DNA of 9,077 nt from Acidobacteriota bacterium (GCA_021780095.1 JAJXZK010000148.1:1-9077), one strand, 5' to 3'; counted from the stretch's first letter, positions 1 to 7,981 are shown. Numbers and translations are program-made. The notes: generated from the letters alone by a model not told the origin.

Positions 1-2526
1 GTGATTTCCGGGACACAATTCAACGGGCTCTCACAGGCGTGCAGCTATGGCGATGACGCGCAGATGGCGACGAATTATCCTATTGCGCGGCTGGAGCAAA
101 GCAACGGGACCGTTAAGTATCTGCGCACATCGAATCACTCCACCATGGCGGTCGCGACGAAGAACAACCTAGTCAGCACGCATCTCTTCATTCCAGACGA
201 TACGCCCACCGGCCAGTGGAATCTGCGCGTCACCGCGAACGGAATTGCCTCCGATCCCATGGCCGTTACGGTGGGGAAGCAGGACATCTTCTTCCTAATG
301 GATCGCAGCACCTTTGGCAAAGGCGAGATTCAAGCCTTGATCAACCCGAGCGGATCTCCTGCCGTTGTCGATGATGCTATTTTCATCGTGGCAGAGGGAT
401 ACAGCCGCGACATGATCGGGAGCGCCATCCCAAACATTCCTAACCCGAATGGAGCGCTGCAATTTCAATCGACCGGTTCGCCAGTGCCGCAGGATCCCAG
501 CCTGCCATCCAGCGCCATCCAGCGATTCACCTTCCCATTCAGCGTGAGTTTCACGGATACCTCTGTGTTCACCGGCGCCACCCAGAATGTGGCCATCAGC
601 GCAAGCTTCGCGGCCGATGGAACCACTCAGACCGCGTCGGCGGTGCTGCAGTTGCTCGACACGCCCGATCCGCATATTGAGCACGGCGACGTAGCCGCGG
701 GCCAGGAGTGGTACCTGAGCGTGGATATGCGTGTGTTTCAACTAACGGCGGGACAAACAAGATTCGCCTCCCCAGTTGCGACTACGGGCTCCGCCAAGGT
801 TGTCGCCACGACCTTTATCCAGAAAGCGCTGGCAAACCTGAATGCGGATCCGGGGGCGCTGGGGAGTGCCTTCGACAGCCTGCCCCAGGATGAAGACAAC
901 TCTGCATTGAGCCTGGCGCCCACCGACGGAAGTGGCAAAGCGGTGTACAACTTCGCCATTGCCCGCGTTCGCTACCGCGATACCCAGGTAGCGAAGGGCG
1001 TGCGTTGTTTCTTCCGCATGTGGCCGGCGCAGCAAACCAACTGCACGTATGACACCAGCACGACATATCGTTCGCACACTTCGGGGACGACAAAGGTGCC
1101 ACTGCTCGGTATCGATGCGGACGAAATCATGACGATTCCGTTCTTCGCAACGCCCCGTGTGGCCAATACGGCGAGTCTGACGACTCAGACCGACACCTTC
1201 AACGTGCATGACATTCAGCCGGACCAGTTTGGCGCCGAGGTGGATAAGTACTATGGCTGTTGGCTCGACATTAACCAACCAGCAGACTTGCGATTCCCGC
1301 CGCGAATGGTGGGCGGCAATCCAGCCGACATTCCCGACGGCCCTTTCAATGGATTCAGCCCGTTGGTTTCAATCCAGCAGTTGGTACGCAGCCAGCACCA
1401 ATGCCTAATCGCAGAAATCGCGTATGACCTGGATCCGATCCCGGCCAATGCAGACCCGTCCATCTCCGACAAGCTGGCGCAGCGCAATCTGGCTTTCGTG
1501 AATGTGCCCAATCCCGGCGTCGATACGTCGCGCATCGCACCGCAGACATTTGAAGTGCGTCGTTCGCCCATGACGCTGAAAACGGATAATCGGCCGGACG
1601 AGCTGATGTTCGACTGGCGCAGTGTGCCAGCGGGCACCACCGCAAGCTTCTACCTGCCGGGCACGACGGCGGCGGCGATTCTCGACTGGGCCGGGAAGAT
1701 GTACACCACGCACAACATTACGCAGGTGGATCCACACACGTTGCGAATGCCGGCGGCAGGCATCGGCTATCTACCGGTGCCACAGGGCACGGGTCCAAAC
1801 TTCGCCGGGCTTATGTCGATCGAGTTGCCGGACACGGTTCACAAGGGCGATCGCTACGATGTTCTGGTTCGGCAGGTGACCAGCGAGCAGTTCTACATGC
1901 GTGGAGGGAACAATAACCAGCGCGGCGGACAAACGATCAACGTTCGTTCATACTCCTTCGCAGCGAGTAGTACAAAGGGCGGAACTTCGTCCTTCACCTG
2001 GAGACGCACATTTGGCACCTTCCAGGTTTCCATTCCTGTCAGCACCAAGAAGGCGCTTCTGTTGGGCGAGGAGCGACTGTTCGCGGTGATGCAGTGGATT
2101 GGGCAGTCCATCCCGACCGTCAGCCGCTGGTATCCCGTGTTCCAACGATATCTGCAGCAACTGGGCGGACGCGTGACGGGAATGGGTGGCGATCCCGGCA
2201 CGATTCTCCCGTCGGGCTATGGGGATGTCCCGGGTGCAGGCACCACCGCCGGTGGCGGGGTTGGCGGTTTGGGTGGAGGTAAGGGTGCGCATGAGTCAAG
2301 GGGTAAAATTGTCGGCTTGATCTACGATCACTTCGGCGACTTCGAAGGCTTCCTGCTGGAGGTTGGTTGCGACGAAGTGTTGCGCTTCAACAGTAAAGAA
2401 CGCCGGGTGGAGTGTCTGGTCCGCGAAGCCTGGCAGCAGCGCAGTACGGTGATTGTGGTGAGCGGTGCAGGCGACGCGCATTGCCCTGTGACGATCATCG
2501 TTGGCGGGGCAGCAGGCTGCTGCTAG
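1..2526 (+). CDS. Large Kelch/galactose-oxidase-associated protein of unknown function, 5' partial
   Basis: The frame is open from base 1 to a TAG at 2524-2526 (841 residues). The GTG at base 1 is probably not the true start, because the frame begins inside a conserved-looking domain. Residues 1-92, with motifs FNGLSQ, YGDDAQMATNYP and ANGIAS, resemble the immunoglobulin-like domain that follows Kelch or galactose-oxidase propellers, so a propeller is likely encoded upstream. Residues from about 93 to 735 form a long region of no named fold, with recognisable blocks such as KYYGCWLDINQP (about 413-424) and SDKLAQRNLAFVNVPNPG (about 486-503). A glycine-rich linker (about 740-763) leads to a compact C-terminal module (about 768-835, with GLIYDHFGDFEGFLLE). 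I associate that module with small stand-alone acidobacterial proteins. The protein ends in two cysteines. No membrane segment is visible in the part present. The architecture call is from memory of similar proteins; the function is unknown. Confidence 0.85.
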   Translation: MISGTQFNGLSQACSYGDDAQMATNYPIARLEQSNGTVKYLRTSNHSTMAVATKNNLVSTHLFIPDDTPTGQWNLRVTANGIASDPMAVTVGKQDIFFLMDRSTFGKGEIQALINPSGSPAVVDDAIFIVAEGYSRDMIGSAIPNIPNPNGALQFQSTGSPVPQDPSLPSSAIQRFTFPFSVSFTDTSVFTGATQNVAISASFAADGTTQTASAVLQLLDTPDPHIEHGDVAAGQEWYLSVDMRVFQLTAGQTRFASPVATTGSAKVVATTFIQKALANLNADPGALGSAFDSLPQDEDNSALSLAPTDGSGKAVYNFAIARVRYRDTQVAKGVRCFFRMWPAQQTNCTYDTSTTYRSHTSGTTKVPLLGIDADEIMTIPFFATPRVANTASLTTQTDTFNVHDIQPDQFGAEVDKYYGCWLDINQPADLRFPPRMVGGNPADIPDGPFNGFSPLVSIQQLVRSQHQCLIAEIAYDLDPIPANADPSISDKLAQRNLAFVNVPNPGVDTSRIAPQTFEVRRSPMTLKTDNRPDELMFDWRSVPAGTTASFYLPGTTAAAILDWAGKMYTTHNITQVDPHTLRMPAAGIGYLPVPQGTGPNFAGLMSIELPDTVHKGDRYDVLVRQVTSEQFYMRGGNNNQRGGQTINVRSYSFAASSTKGGTSSFTWRRTFGTFQVSIPVSTKKALLLGEERLFAVMQWIGQSIPTVSRWYPVFQRYLQQLGGRVTGMGGDPGTILPSGYGDVPGAGTTAGGGVGGLGGGKGAHESRGKIVGLIYDHFGDFEGFLLEVGCDEVLRFNSKERRVECLVREAWQQRSTVIVVSGAGDAHCPVTIIVGGAAGCC

Positions 2527-2556
2527 AAACCAGCCGCAAAAAAGGCGGAAGGAGGG

Positions 2557-2578
2557 GCGCGAGCGATTCGGCTCACGC
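2557..2578 (+). terminator. Possible weak terminator hairpin after the large plus-strand gene
   Basis: Arms GCGCGAGC (2557-2564) and GCTCACGC (2571-2578) can pair over 8 bp with one C-A mismatch around the loop GATTCG. They lie 31 bp after the stop of the upstream gene and are followed by TATTTG, which is only a poor T-tract. The position is right for a terminator, but the tail is weak. The rest of 2527-2811 shows no gene I trust, and I see no clear terminator for the minus-strand gene that ends at 2812. Confidence 0.3.
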
Positions 2579-2811
2579 TATTTGTGGAATCTACGGCGGT
2601 TTTCAACTCAAGTCCAAATCCTTCGTGCCCAACCAAACAGGTAATTTGTGCCAAGGTATCAGTGAGTGGCATTTCCCTGTTATGGCGTTTTTATTTAGCA
2701 AGAGATCAGTCGGTTGTCTTGAAATGTCAGGACCAGATGTTTGCCCGCTGGTAGGTCATACCATTCCATTCGGGGAGTACCGTCATCTGACTGATGTCGA
2801 AGCGCGTCCAT

Positions 2812-5800
2812 CTACACAGTGTTAGGTTCACGCAGAGTTGTTGACGAGTCAGCGCTGATATCAGACTTGTCCTCGGTAGTTTCGGCGGCAAGGAGATCGA
2901 GAAAGAGGCGAAGATCATAGCCAGCGTTTTCGGCAGCGCGGGTCAAAACTACGGCTGTCGCGGCAATTTCATTCGCAGCCTCAGAGACGGGTGCCGGACC
3001 CCTTGAGATTTCCACCAGGGCCGGTAGCTGAAGCCAGCAGATGAGGGCTTCGAGCTCTTCCTTATGAAGGTAATCCTTTCCTCCGCTGGTGTTGATCCCG
3101 GCGAGCCAGCGAACATCTGGATCGTGCCAGAACTCTTCTGAGCGGATCGCAACCTCAGGGGAGGATTCAGTGTTCATTCGGAGCAGGACCCGCACCATCG
3201 CCGCTGCTCGCCAGGTCTGCTCGCCGTGCAGCCCGACGGTGGAAAACGTTTCAGCCAGCGCGTGCCTGAGTCGCAGTTCATCATAGAGCGCGAGTGAAGA
3301 AGCTGGCGAAGGGAACACACGAAGTGCGATCCAGGCCAGTATGGGCACCCATACATCAGGGGCAGCGGTGCGCGAATCGCTATTGGGCAGCACGGAACGA
3401 GCCACGGCCTGTAGCGATTCAGGAAATGCCGTGATCATAGACGGTAAATGAACCGAGGCTGCGGCAATCTCGGCGTAGCGTTCTCTTTTCTCGGAGGGTT
3501 CTGGCCTTGACGTTTTTGAACGAGCTGAATCAGGCAAAGAATCCGAAGCAGCCGCATCGTTTTTCTGGGATGCTACCTGCGCGAGTCCGGTCGCTGTTCG
3601 GGCGAAGGCCTGTACTTCCACCATGAAAGCCGCCAGCCTTGGATCGACATCAAATTCTGCATTCCTGGCAGGCTGCGGCTGTTTGGCGGCGTGTGCCTTT
3701 TTACCGTTGGAGAGCTTGCTTTTCTTCGAGCCCCTTTCCGGTTTGCGTGGCCGGGCAGCCAACTCTTTGGCCACGTCCGAGAACGCATGTACATTCGCAT
3801 CTCTAATTACCTTGTGCAATGCATCCACGATTGGTCGCAGACGAAGCTGAGACAGCGCCTCATCCACGCTGTGAACTCCGGAACCGTGAAGTGCATCGCA
3901 AAGCCGATCCCATGGCTCGGAGGACGACGGCCGGAGTTCGAGCCAATCCAGCAAAACGACGTGTTGATATCCTCGCAGATCGAGCGTGAGGCCGTGGTTT
4001 CGGAATGCCGATGCCCTGCGCAGGTACTCGAGGCCAAGGATCGAATCGCGATATCCAATGATGGTCGATTCATCGGATGGTAGTCGAAGCCCATCGGCCA
4101 GACTCTTCTGTTGCAGCATGCCAGTCTGCTTCTCCAGAAAGCCAACCGAAATGTGCATCGTGCCGTAGGTGGACCCGTAGCTGTTGTTGTAGAGAATGAT
4201 TGCACGCTGATCGCCGTGCATATTCGAGTAGGCAAAGACATTCTCGTCCACCGTGCTATAGCCGGTCCAGAAGTCATACAGCACGAAATTCGTGCTTTCG
4301 GCAAACAGCTGACGATTCTTCAAAAGTGGAGCGATGATGTGCTGATGCCGCGCGATCAGGCCCTCGTTCGGAGATTCCTGCAGTCGTGCTTGTTTGAAGT
4401 CCATGCCATAACGTTCGGTATAGCCTTCAATCTGGCCGTGGCCAAACATCGGCAGACCCGGCAGCGTTGCGAGCAGAACAGAAACGCCGAAATACTTGTC
4501 TCCCGAGCCGAATTGATCGATAGCGGTGCGCTCATCGGGATTGCTCATGAAGTTTACATAGCGCTTGAGAATGTCCGGATCGAACTCCACTGTTTTTTTC
4601 AGATAAGAGCGATATTTGGCATTTTCTTCGTCGCGCAGCATGTTCATAAATGCGCTGTTGTACACGCGGTGCATACCCAGCGTGCGAACGAAGTAGCCCT
4701 CCAGCAGCCAGAACGCCTCGGCAAGCAACAAGGTTCCAGGTACCTCTGCGGCGACGCGATCGACGACCTCGCGCCAGAATTCGCGGGGCATCAATGCGTC
4801 GAAGGCCTCTTCCGAGAGAGCGTTCTCGGCGCGGGACGGTATCGAGCCGCCAGCTCCCGGGAGTGGAAACCAGAGGCGTTGCACGTGACGCTTCGCAAGC
4901 ACCATGGCGGCATCGAAGCGAATAATCGGAAAGCGCCGCGCTACGTTGAGAATCACTTGAATTACATGTTCGCGGACATCGGCCTTGGAGTAATCGAGCT
5001 GCGCGGTGTCGTTCCAGGCGAAGGTTGTCCCGTCGTTGCCGTGGTAGATAAAGCGGGTGTCGCCCTCACGATACCGGCGGAGGCGAAAGACGACCGCCGC
5101 ATCGGACTGATCGTAGTAATGGTCTTCAATTTTGATCTCGACGCGACTGTCGGTGGATAAATCCGGTCCCTCAAAACTGTAGGCAGGAAACGGGCTCTCC
5201 CAGCGGGACAGGAACCAGTCCGGATTCTCGATTACCCAGTTCGAATCGATTCCCATGTGGTTGGGGACCATGTCGCTCGCCAGCCGGAGGCCGGCCATGG
5301 CGGCGCGATAGCGCAGGTTCTCGAACGCTGCCTCGCCGCCGAGATCTTCAGCGATGGAATAATCCTTCAGCGAATAGGCTGATGCCACGGCATCGCTATT
5401 ACCGCGCAGCCGTTTAATCGTCTTCGACGCACGGCTTCGCTCCCAAAGCCCAATTAACCACAGGCCGGTGATGCCTCGCTCCGCCAGTAACTGTAGTTCC
5501 TCGTCAGGAATCTGATCCAGCCGGTAGATGTGGCGGCCGTACTTCTGTGACAACTGCTCCAGCCAGACATAGGTGCTCTTCGCGATCAGGACGACGGTAG
5601 GCATCCAGGCCTGGTCCGCGCTGAACGCTTCGTACTCATTCAGCGGCGCCTGGTAGCCGGCGGCGTAGCGGCGCCGCCTGACCCCATCCGGGCCGGTTAC
5701 GAACTCCGATTCGAACCCGACATATTCGTCTCCAAGGAATCCTTCTCCTCCGCGTCCGGGTTGCCCATGCCGATGCCTGTCGGGACCCGGAGGATGGAAC

Positions 5801-6561
5801 CGCATCCAGATGGCGACTTCTTCTTCACGAAGAACATCGATCGCCAGCAATACTCTGCGCAGATCGTCCCCAAGATATTGAGACCAGTTTTCCCGGATGA
5901 AGTCCAGTTGCCCAGCAAGCGAATCGGGTGAGGCAAGTATCGGCGCACGCAGTGCATCCAGCAGGCTTCCTAGATCCCGCGCGATTGGAGGACGGGTAAG
6001 GAAGAAGCCTGGAAGGCGCGTGGTCACACTTTCATAGGCGGTTTGCAGTTTCAGGTCGTGATCCTCAAACAAAATGCGAAAGGGTTTGAAGGCTGGGTTT
6101 CCGTTGGCGAGCCACAACAGCAACATTTCTTCGAAAGCAATCTGCCGGTTGGGTATTCCTTCTGTACTTCCGTGTAACCATTGCGCGGCGCTAAGTTCGC
6201 CGCGATAGACGGCCACACCGGGAAATTGCTCGACGAAGGCAAGAAGAAGCCGTTCCATTTCGGACTGGGTCAGCTGCCCGCCGAACCAGCGAACCGCCTC
6301 CGACATTACTGCCGGATCTATCTCACGGCGATAGCGGGCGATGAGCGCGTGGCTTAGTTCGTCGATCAATCCCATGGCGAACAGCGCGCCTGCGTTCATC
6401 GTACTTTCAGCGTGGGCACCCGATCCCCGGAGTTCACTCAGGCGTTGTGCAAGCTTCCGGCTGGCGGCGACGTTGCCAAAAACTACATTCCCATCAAAAC
6501 TAAACAATAGATCTTCGAGACCCAATGTCTTTCGGATCGCTTTAGATATGTGAAATTCCAT
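2812..6561 (-). CDS. GH13 alpha-amylase-family protein, 1,249 residues, cytoplasmic
   Basis: This is a complete gene from ATG (6559-6561) to TAG (2812-2814). The middle third (about 340-800) is a GH13 TIM-barrel with all four signature regions. Region I is DMVPNH (D430-H435). Region II is RFDAA, with R548 and nucleophile D550. Region III has acid/base E615 in LLLAEAF. Region IV is FMSNPDE, with D676 as the transition-state stabiliser. Region IV carries Pro675 where most GH13 enzymes have His. FGHGQIEGYTERYG (706-719) is a further block I associate with this enzyme group. The first 330 residues, beginning MEFHISKAIR, are helical and of unknown role. Residues from about 930 to 1030 form charged, lysine- and alanine-rich linkers, followed by a helical C-terminal region. 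There is no signal peptide, so it probably acts on intracellular alpha-glucan (glycogen or maltodextrin), by hydrolysis or transfer; substrate and reaction cannot be fixed from sequence. The ribosome site is weak (AGAAAG about 12 bp upstream). The gene follows the 6598-6960 gene after 36 bp. Confidence 0.9.
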   Translation of the reverse strand: MEFHISKAIRKTLGLEDLLFSFDGNVVFGNVAASRKLAQRLSELRGSGAHAESTMNAGALFAMGLIDELSHALIARYRREIDPAVMSEAVRWFGGQLTQSEMERLLLAFVEQFPGVAVYRGELSAAQWLHGSTEGIPNRQIAFEEMLLLWLANGNPAFKPFRILFEDHDLKLQTAYESVTTRLPGFFLTRPPIARDLGSLLDALRAPILASPDSLAGQLDFIRENWSQYLGDDLRRVLLAIDVLREEEVAIWMRFHPPGPDRHRHGQPGRGGEGFLGDEYVGFESEFVTGPDGVRRRRYAAGYQAPLNEYEAFSADQAWMPTVVLIAKSTYVWLEQLSQKYGRHIYRLDQIPDEELQLLAERGITGLWLIGLWERSRASKTIKRLRGNSDAVASAYSLKDYSIAEDLGGEAAFENLRYRAAMAGLRLASDMVPNHMGIDSNWVIENPDWFLSRWESPFPAYSFEGPDLSTDSRVEIKIEDHYYDQSDAAVVFRLRRYREGDTRFIYHGNDGTTFAWNDTAQLDYSKADVREHVIQVILNVARRFPIIRFDAAMVLAKRHVQRLWFPLPGAGGSIPSRAENALSEEAFDALMPREFWREVVDRVAAEVPGTLLLAEAFWLLEGYFVRTLGMHRVYNSAFMNMLRDEENAKYRSYLKKTVEFDPDILKRYVNFMSNPDERTAIDQFGSGDKYFGVSVLLATLPGLPMFGHGQIEGYTERYGMDFKQARLQESPNEGLIARHQHIIAPLLKNRQLFAESTNFVLYDFWTGYSTVDENVFAYSNMHGDQRAIILYNNSYGSTYGTMHISVGFLEKQTGMLQQKSLADGLRLPSDESTIIGYRDSILGLEYLRRASAFRNHGLTLDLRGYQHVVLLDWLELRPSSSEPWDRLCDALHGSGVHSVDEALSQLRLRPIVDALHKVIRDANVHAFSDVAKELAARPRKPERGSKKSKLSNGKKAHAAKQPQPARNAEFDVDPRLAAFMVEVQAFARTATGLAQVASQKNDAAASDSLPDSARSKTSRPEPSEKRERYAEIAAASVHLPSMITAFPESLQAVARSVLPNSDSRTAAPDVWVPILAWIALRVFPSPASSLALYDELRLRHALAETFSTVGLHGEQTWRAAAMVRVLLRMNTESSPEVAIRSEEFWHDPDVRWLAGINTSGGKDYLHKEELEALICWLQLPALVEISRGPAPVSEAANEIAATAVVLTRAAENAGYDLRLFLDLLAAETTEDKSDISADSSTTLREPNTV

Positions 6562-6597
6562 TCGGAAATGTTCTTTCTGGCGGTTTTCGACCGCGAG

Positions 6598-6960
6598 CTA
6601 GAGTGCTTCAGAGATGCTTAAGAAAGACTGCAACTGGGAAAACGCGTGATCCTGCCCCGACTGAGTTGGACATAAAGATGAATGCAATCCGACGCGAAGG
6701 CATGGCCCAGATGTTTCCTTTCGGCATGGAGAATCCATAAACAATTTTTCTTCGTACTCAAACGTAGCTTGCTCAAATGGCACGGTTACGCTGGCGATTG
6801 GACTTGTGAAGAGGAAATTGTCCGTTCTCAACTGAGTGATCCGCCCTTTGAGGGAGATCGCCTCGGTGGCAGGAGTCGCTTGGAAGTTCAACAGCACAAG
6901 CGAGTGTTCCTCAAACCACTTCCCAAGGATCAACAGAGCTTCCTGCTTAGTACATTTCAT
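6598..6960 (-). CDS. Small hypothetical protein upstream of the GH13 gene
   Basis: This 120-residue protein runs from ATG (6958-6960) to TAG (6598-6600). The start is supported by GAGG placed 5 bp upstream on the minus strand. There is no signal peptide or membrane segment. Residues 1-30 (MKCTKQEALLILGKWFEEHS and on) look helix then strand. Residues 37-70, with LKGRITQLRTDNFLF and VPFEQATFEYE, look like alternating beta strands reminiscent of a small barrel such as PilZ, but I see no c-di-GMP-binding arginine motif. From about residue 78 the sequence is richer in Cys, Ser and Gln and less protein-like, so the C-terminus may have diverged or been altered by a frameshift. The 36-bp gap to the GH13 gene on the same strand suggests co-transcription. 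I think similar proteins occur in acidobacteria, but I cannot name a family or a function. Confidence 0.65.
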   Translation of the reverse strand: MKCTKQEALLILGKWFEEHSLVLLNFQATPATEAISLKGRITQLRTDNFLFTSPIASVTVPFEQATFEYEEKLFMDSPCRKETSGPCLRVGLHSSLCPTQSGQDHAFSQLQSFLSISEAL

Positions 6961-7036
6961 GGTGTCCTCAAGCAGCTATATCGCAGAATTTCCTTCGACG
7001 GATGGTATCGACCTGTGCGGTTTAGCCGCCGCGTCA

Positions 7037-7063
7037 TAGATATAAGCAAATCGATCTTGGCAA
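7037..7063 (-). promoter_or_regulatory. Weak candidate promoter for the small protein-GH13 operon
   Basis: On the minus strand TTGCCA (7058-7063) is followed after 15 bp by TATCTA (7037-7042). The pair lies about 77 bp upstream of the start at 6960. The spacing is short of the usual 16-18 bp and the -10 match is imperfect, so this is only a suggestion based on position and hexamer likeness. Confidence 0.2.
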
Positions 7064-7127
7064 CATCTGAATCGGATGATCTGACCCGGCATGATTTAGC
7101 TCTTTTCGCTAGACGGTTTCTCAGGAA

Positions 7128-7499
7128 CTAATCAAACTGATGCAAGGGACTGATCGACGGTTTTCTGGGAACACCAAAGTGCTCGAGCGTGCCGCATATC
7201 CCCGTCAGCCTCGGGCGACACTGACCGCATCGCGAAAGATGGTCCTTGAAACCTTCGGCTGCTTCCCGCACGTCTGCGAAGAAATCGCCCAGCTCTTAGA
7301 TGTGGCTCCCTAAGATGATTTCGATGTTGGCAGTCGGTGCTCGCTTGGCCGTTTCGATCGCTTCTTCCCACAAGCACACCTGAAAGAACCAGTATAGATG
7401 GGCCGTTCGCTGAGACCATGCACACATCCGGACAAGGGCTCGCTTCGATTGCACTGGGACCTGGCCGCGCGCTCTCACAGTGGACCATGAGAGTTTCAT
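7128..7499 (-). pseudogene. Probable decayed gene interrupted by an in-frame TAA
   Basis: On the minus strand one frame runs from 7499 to a TAG at 7128-7130 and is broken only by TAA at 7296-7298. Before the stop it reads YWFFQVCLWEEAIETAKRAP, then TANIEIILGSHI. After the stop it continues in the same frame with ELGDFFADVREAAEGFKDHL and SRCGQC. Both sides look like soluble, mostly helical protein with GC-rich third codon positions, which suggests one coding sequence hit by a nonsense mutation. The first 33 residues are less convincing, and the ATG at 7497-7499 has no ribosome site, so the true 5' end may be frameshifted or lost. I do not recognise the family; the Cys-x-x-Cys near the end could be a remnant metal site. 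This is the only coding-like signal I find between 6961 and 7559; the flanks 6961-7127 and 7500-7559 hold no gene I trust. Confidence 0.4.
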
Positions 7500-7559
7500 A
7501 CAGAGTCGGGCAGTTTCTAGTCGCGGGAATTATGTATTTCACAGCGGAAGAGAGCCAAG

Positions 7560-7949
7560 ATGACAGCGAGATCTAGGGCCGACGAAGCGCCATTTCCATA
7601 TGAAGGGGTCAATCGCGTGATCCATGAGCGTGCCCGACTTAGCGTGCTGACTTCGCTGGTTTCGAATCCGAAAGGACTCGCTTTCGCTGACCTGAAACAA
7701 CTCTGTGCACCGACAGACGGCAATCGGAGCCGCCATCTGCAGGTACTGGAGAAATCGAAAATGGTAGCGATCATCAAGGGACATGATCGCAATCGCCCGC
7801 AGACCCTCTGCCGCATCACTGCTTCGGGCCGCAAGCGATATTTCGAATATCTCTCTTCCCTGGAACAAGTGGTTCGCGATGCGGCAAAAGTCAGTAAAAA
7901 TGAGCACGTGTCGAGGTTGGTGCGCACGCTGAAGCCATCGCAGGCTTAA
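7560..7949 (+). CDS. Winged-helix transcriptional regulator (ArsR/MarR-like), next to creD
   Basis: This is a complete 129-residue gene from ATG (7560-7562) to TAA (7947-7949), with purine-rich AGAGAG upstream as the likely ribosome site. It is a short one-domain DNA-binding protein. VIHERARLSVLTSL (20-33) is the first helix. FADLKQLC (42-49) and the recognition helix around GNRSRHLQVLEKSKMV (54-69) form the helix-turn-helix. The beta wing spans about 68-87, with RITASGRKRYFEYL (85-98) leading into the C-terminal dimerisation helix. There are no metal-binding cysteine clusters or ligand domain, so the signal it senses is not evident. Single-domain regulators of this type often sit beside creD, and the twin palindromes downstream are its probable target. 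The function is inferred from fold and context. Confidence 0.85.
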   Translation: MTARSRADEAPFPYEGVNRVIHERARLSVLTSLVSNPKGLAFADLKQLCAPTDGNRSRHLQVLEKSKMVAIIKGHDRNRPQTLCRITASGRKRYFEYLSSLEQVVRDAAKVSKNEHVSRLVRTLKPSQA

Positions 7950-7956
7950 CTTTTTT
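7932..7956 (+). terminator. Short stem plus T-tract overlapping the regulator stop codon
   Basis: AAGCC (7932-7936) and GGCTT (7943-7947) pair perfectly over 5 bp around the loop ATCGCA, and six T residues (7951-7956) follow after AAC. The stem uses the last codons of the regulator and the first base of its TAA. It resembles a short intrinsic terminator that could separate the regulator transcript from creD, but the stem is short, so strength is doubtful. Confidence 0.35.
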
Positions 7957-7964
7957 GCTCACTC

Positions 7965-7981
7965 ACTTTGCACCACAAAGT
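7965..7981. promoter_or_regulatory. Palindromic operator candidate 1 upstream of creD
   Basis: ACTTTG-CACCA-CAAAGT is a perfect 6-bp inverted repeat with a 5-bp spacer, 17 bp long. It is abutted at its right edge by TATATT (7981-7986), a good -10-like hexamer, so a bound dimer would cover the usual spacer of a promoter there. No convincing -35 box lies at 17 bp; TTGCTC (7955-7960) is 20 bp away. A second, similar palindrome lies 69 bp downstream centre to centre. The binding protein is inferred to be the adjacent winged-helix regulator. Confidence 0.55.

Noticed and set aside
742..1278. Minus-strand open frame of 178 codons within the first gene
   Set aside because: It is antisense to a coherent long coding sequence, and its Arg/His-rich composition is typical of a shadow frame.
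2518..2523. Two terminal cysteines on the first protein as a lipidation or anchoring signal
   Set aside because: They arise from a GC-rich run of similar codons at the end of the gene; no bacterial C-terminal Cys-Cys anchoring signal of this kind is known to me.
4111..5160. Long plus-strand open frame (349 codons) inside the GH13 gene
   Set aside because: It lies wholly antisense to the GH13 catalytic core, whose conserved motifs are unambiguous. It has no family-like motifs and is a by-product of the codon bias of the real gene.
6682..7131. Plus-strand open frame of 149 codons opposite the small minus-strand gene
   Set aside because: The minus-strand gene has a good ribosome site and a more protein-like first half. 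The plus frame has no ribosome site of note and an Arg/Phe-rich composition typical of antisense shadows. Its part after 6960 is uncertain but unsupported.
7472..7493. Inverted repeat CTCTCA/TGAGAG around a 10-bp spacer upstream of the regulator
   Set aside because: It is only a 6-bp arm pair in a gene-poor stretch, unlike the creD-side palindromes, with no -10-like box beside it. It could be chance.
7337..7576. Plus-strand open frame just before the regulator, overlapping its start
   Set aside because: It has no ribosome site and no family-like sequence, and it runs opposite the more convincing decayed minus-strand frame.
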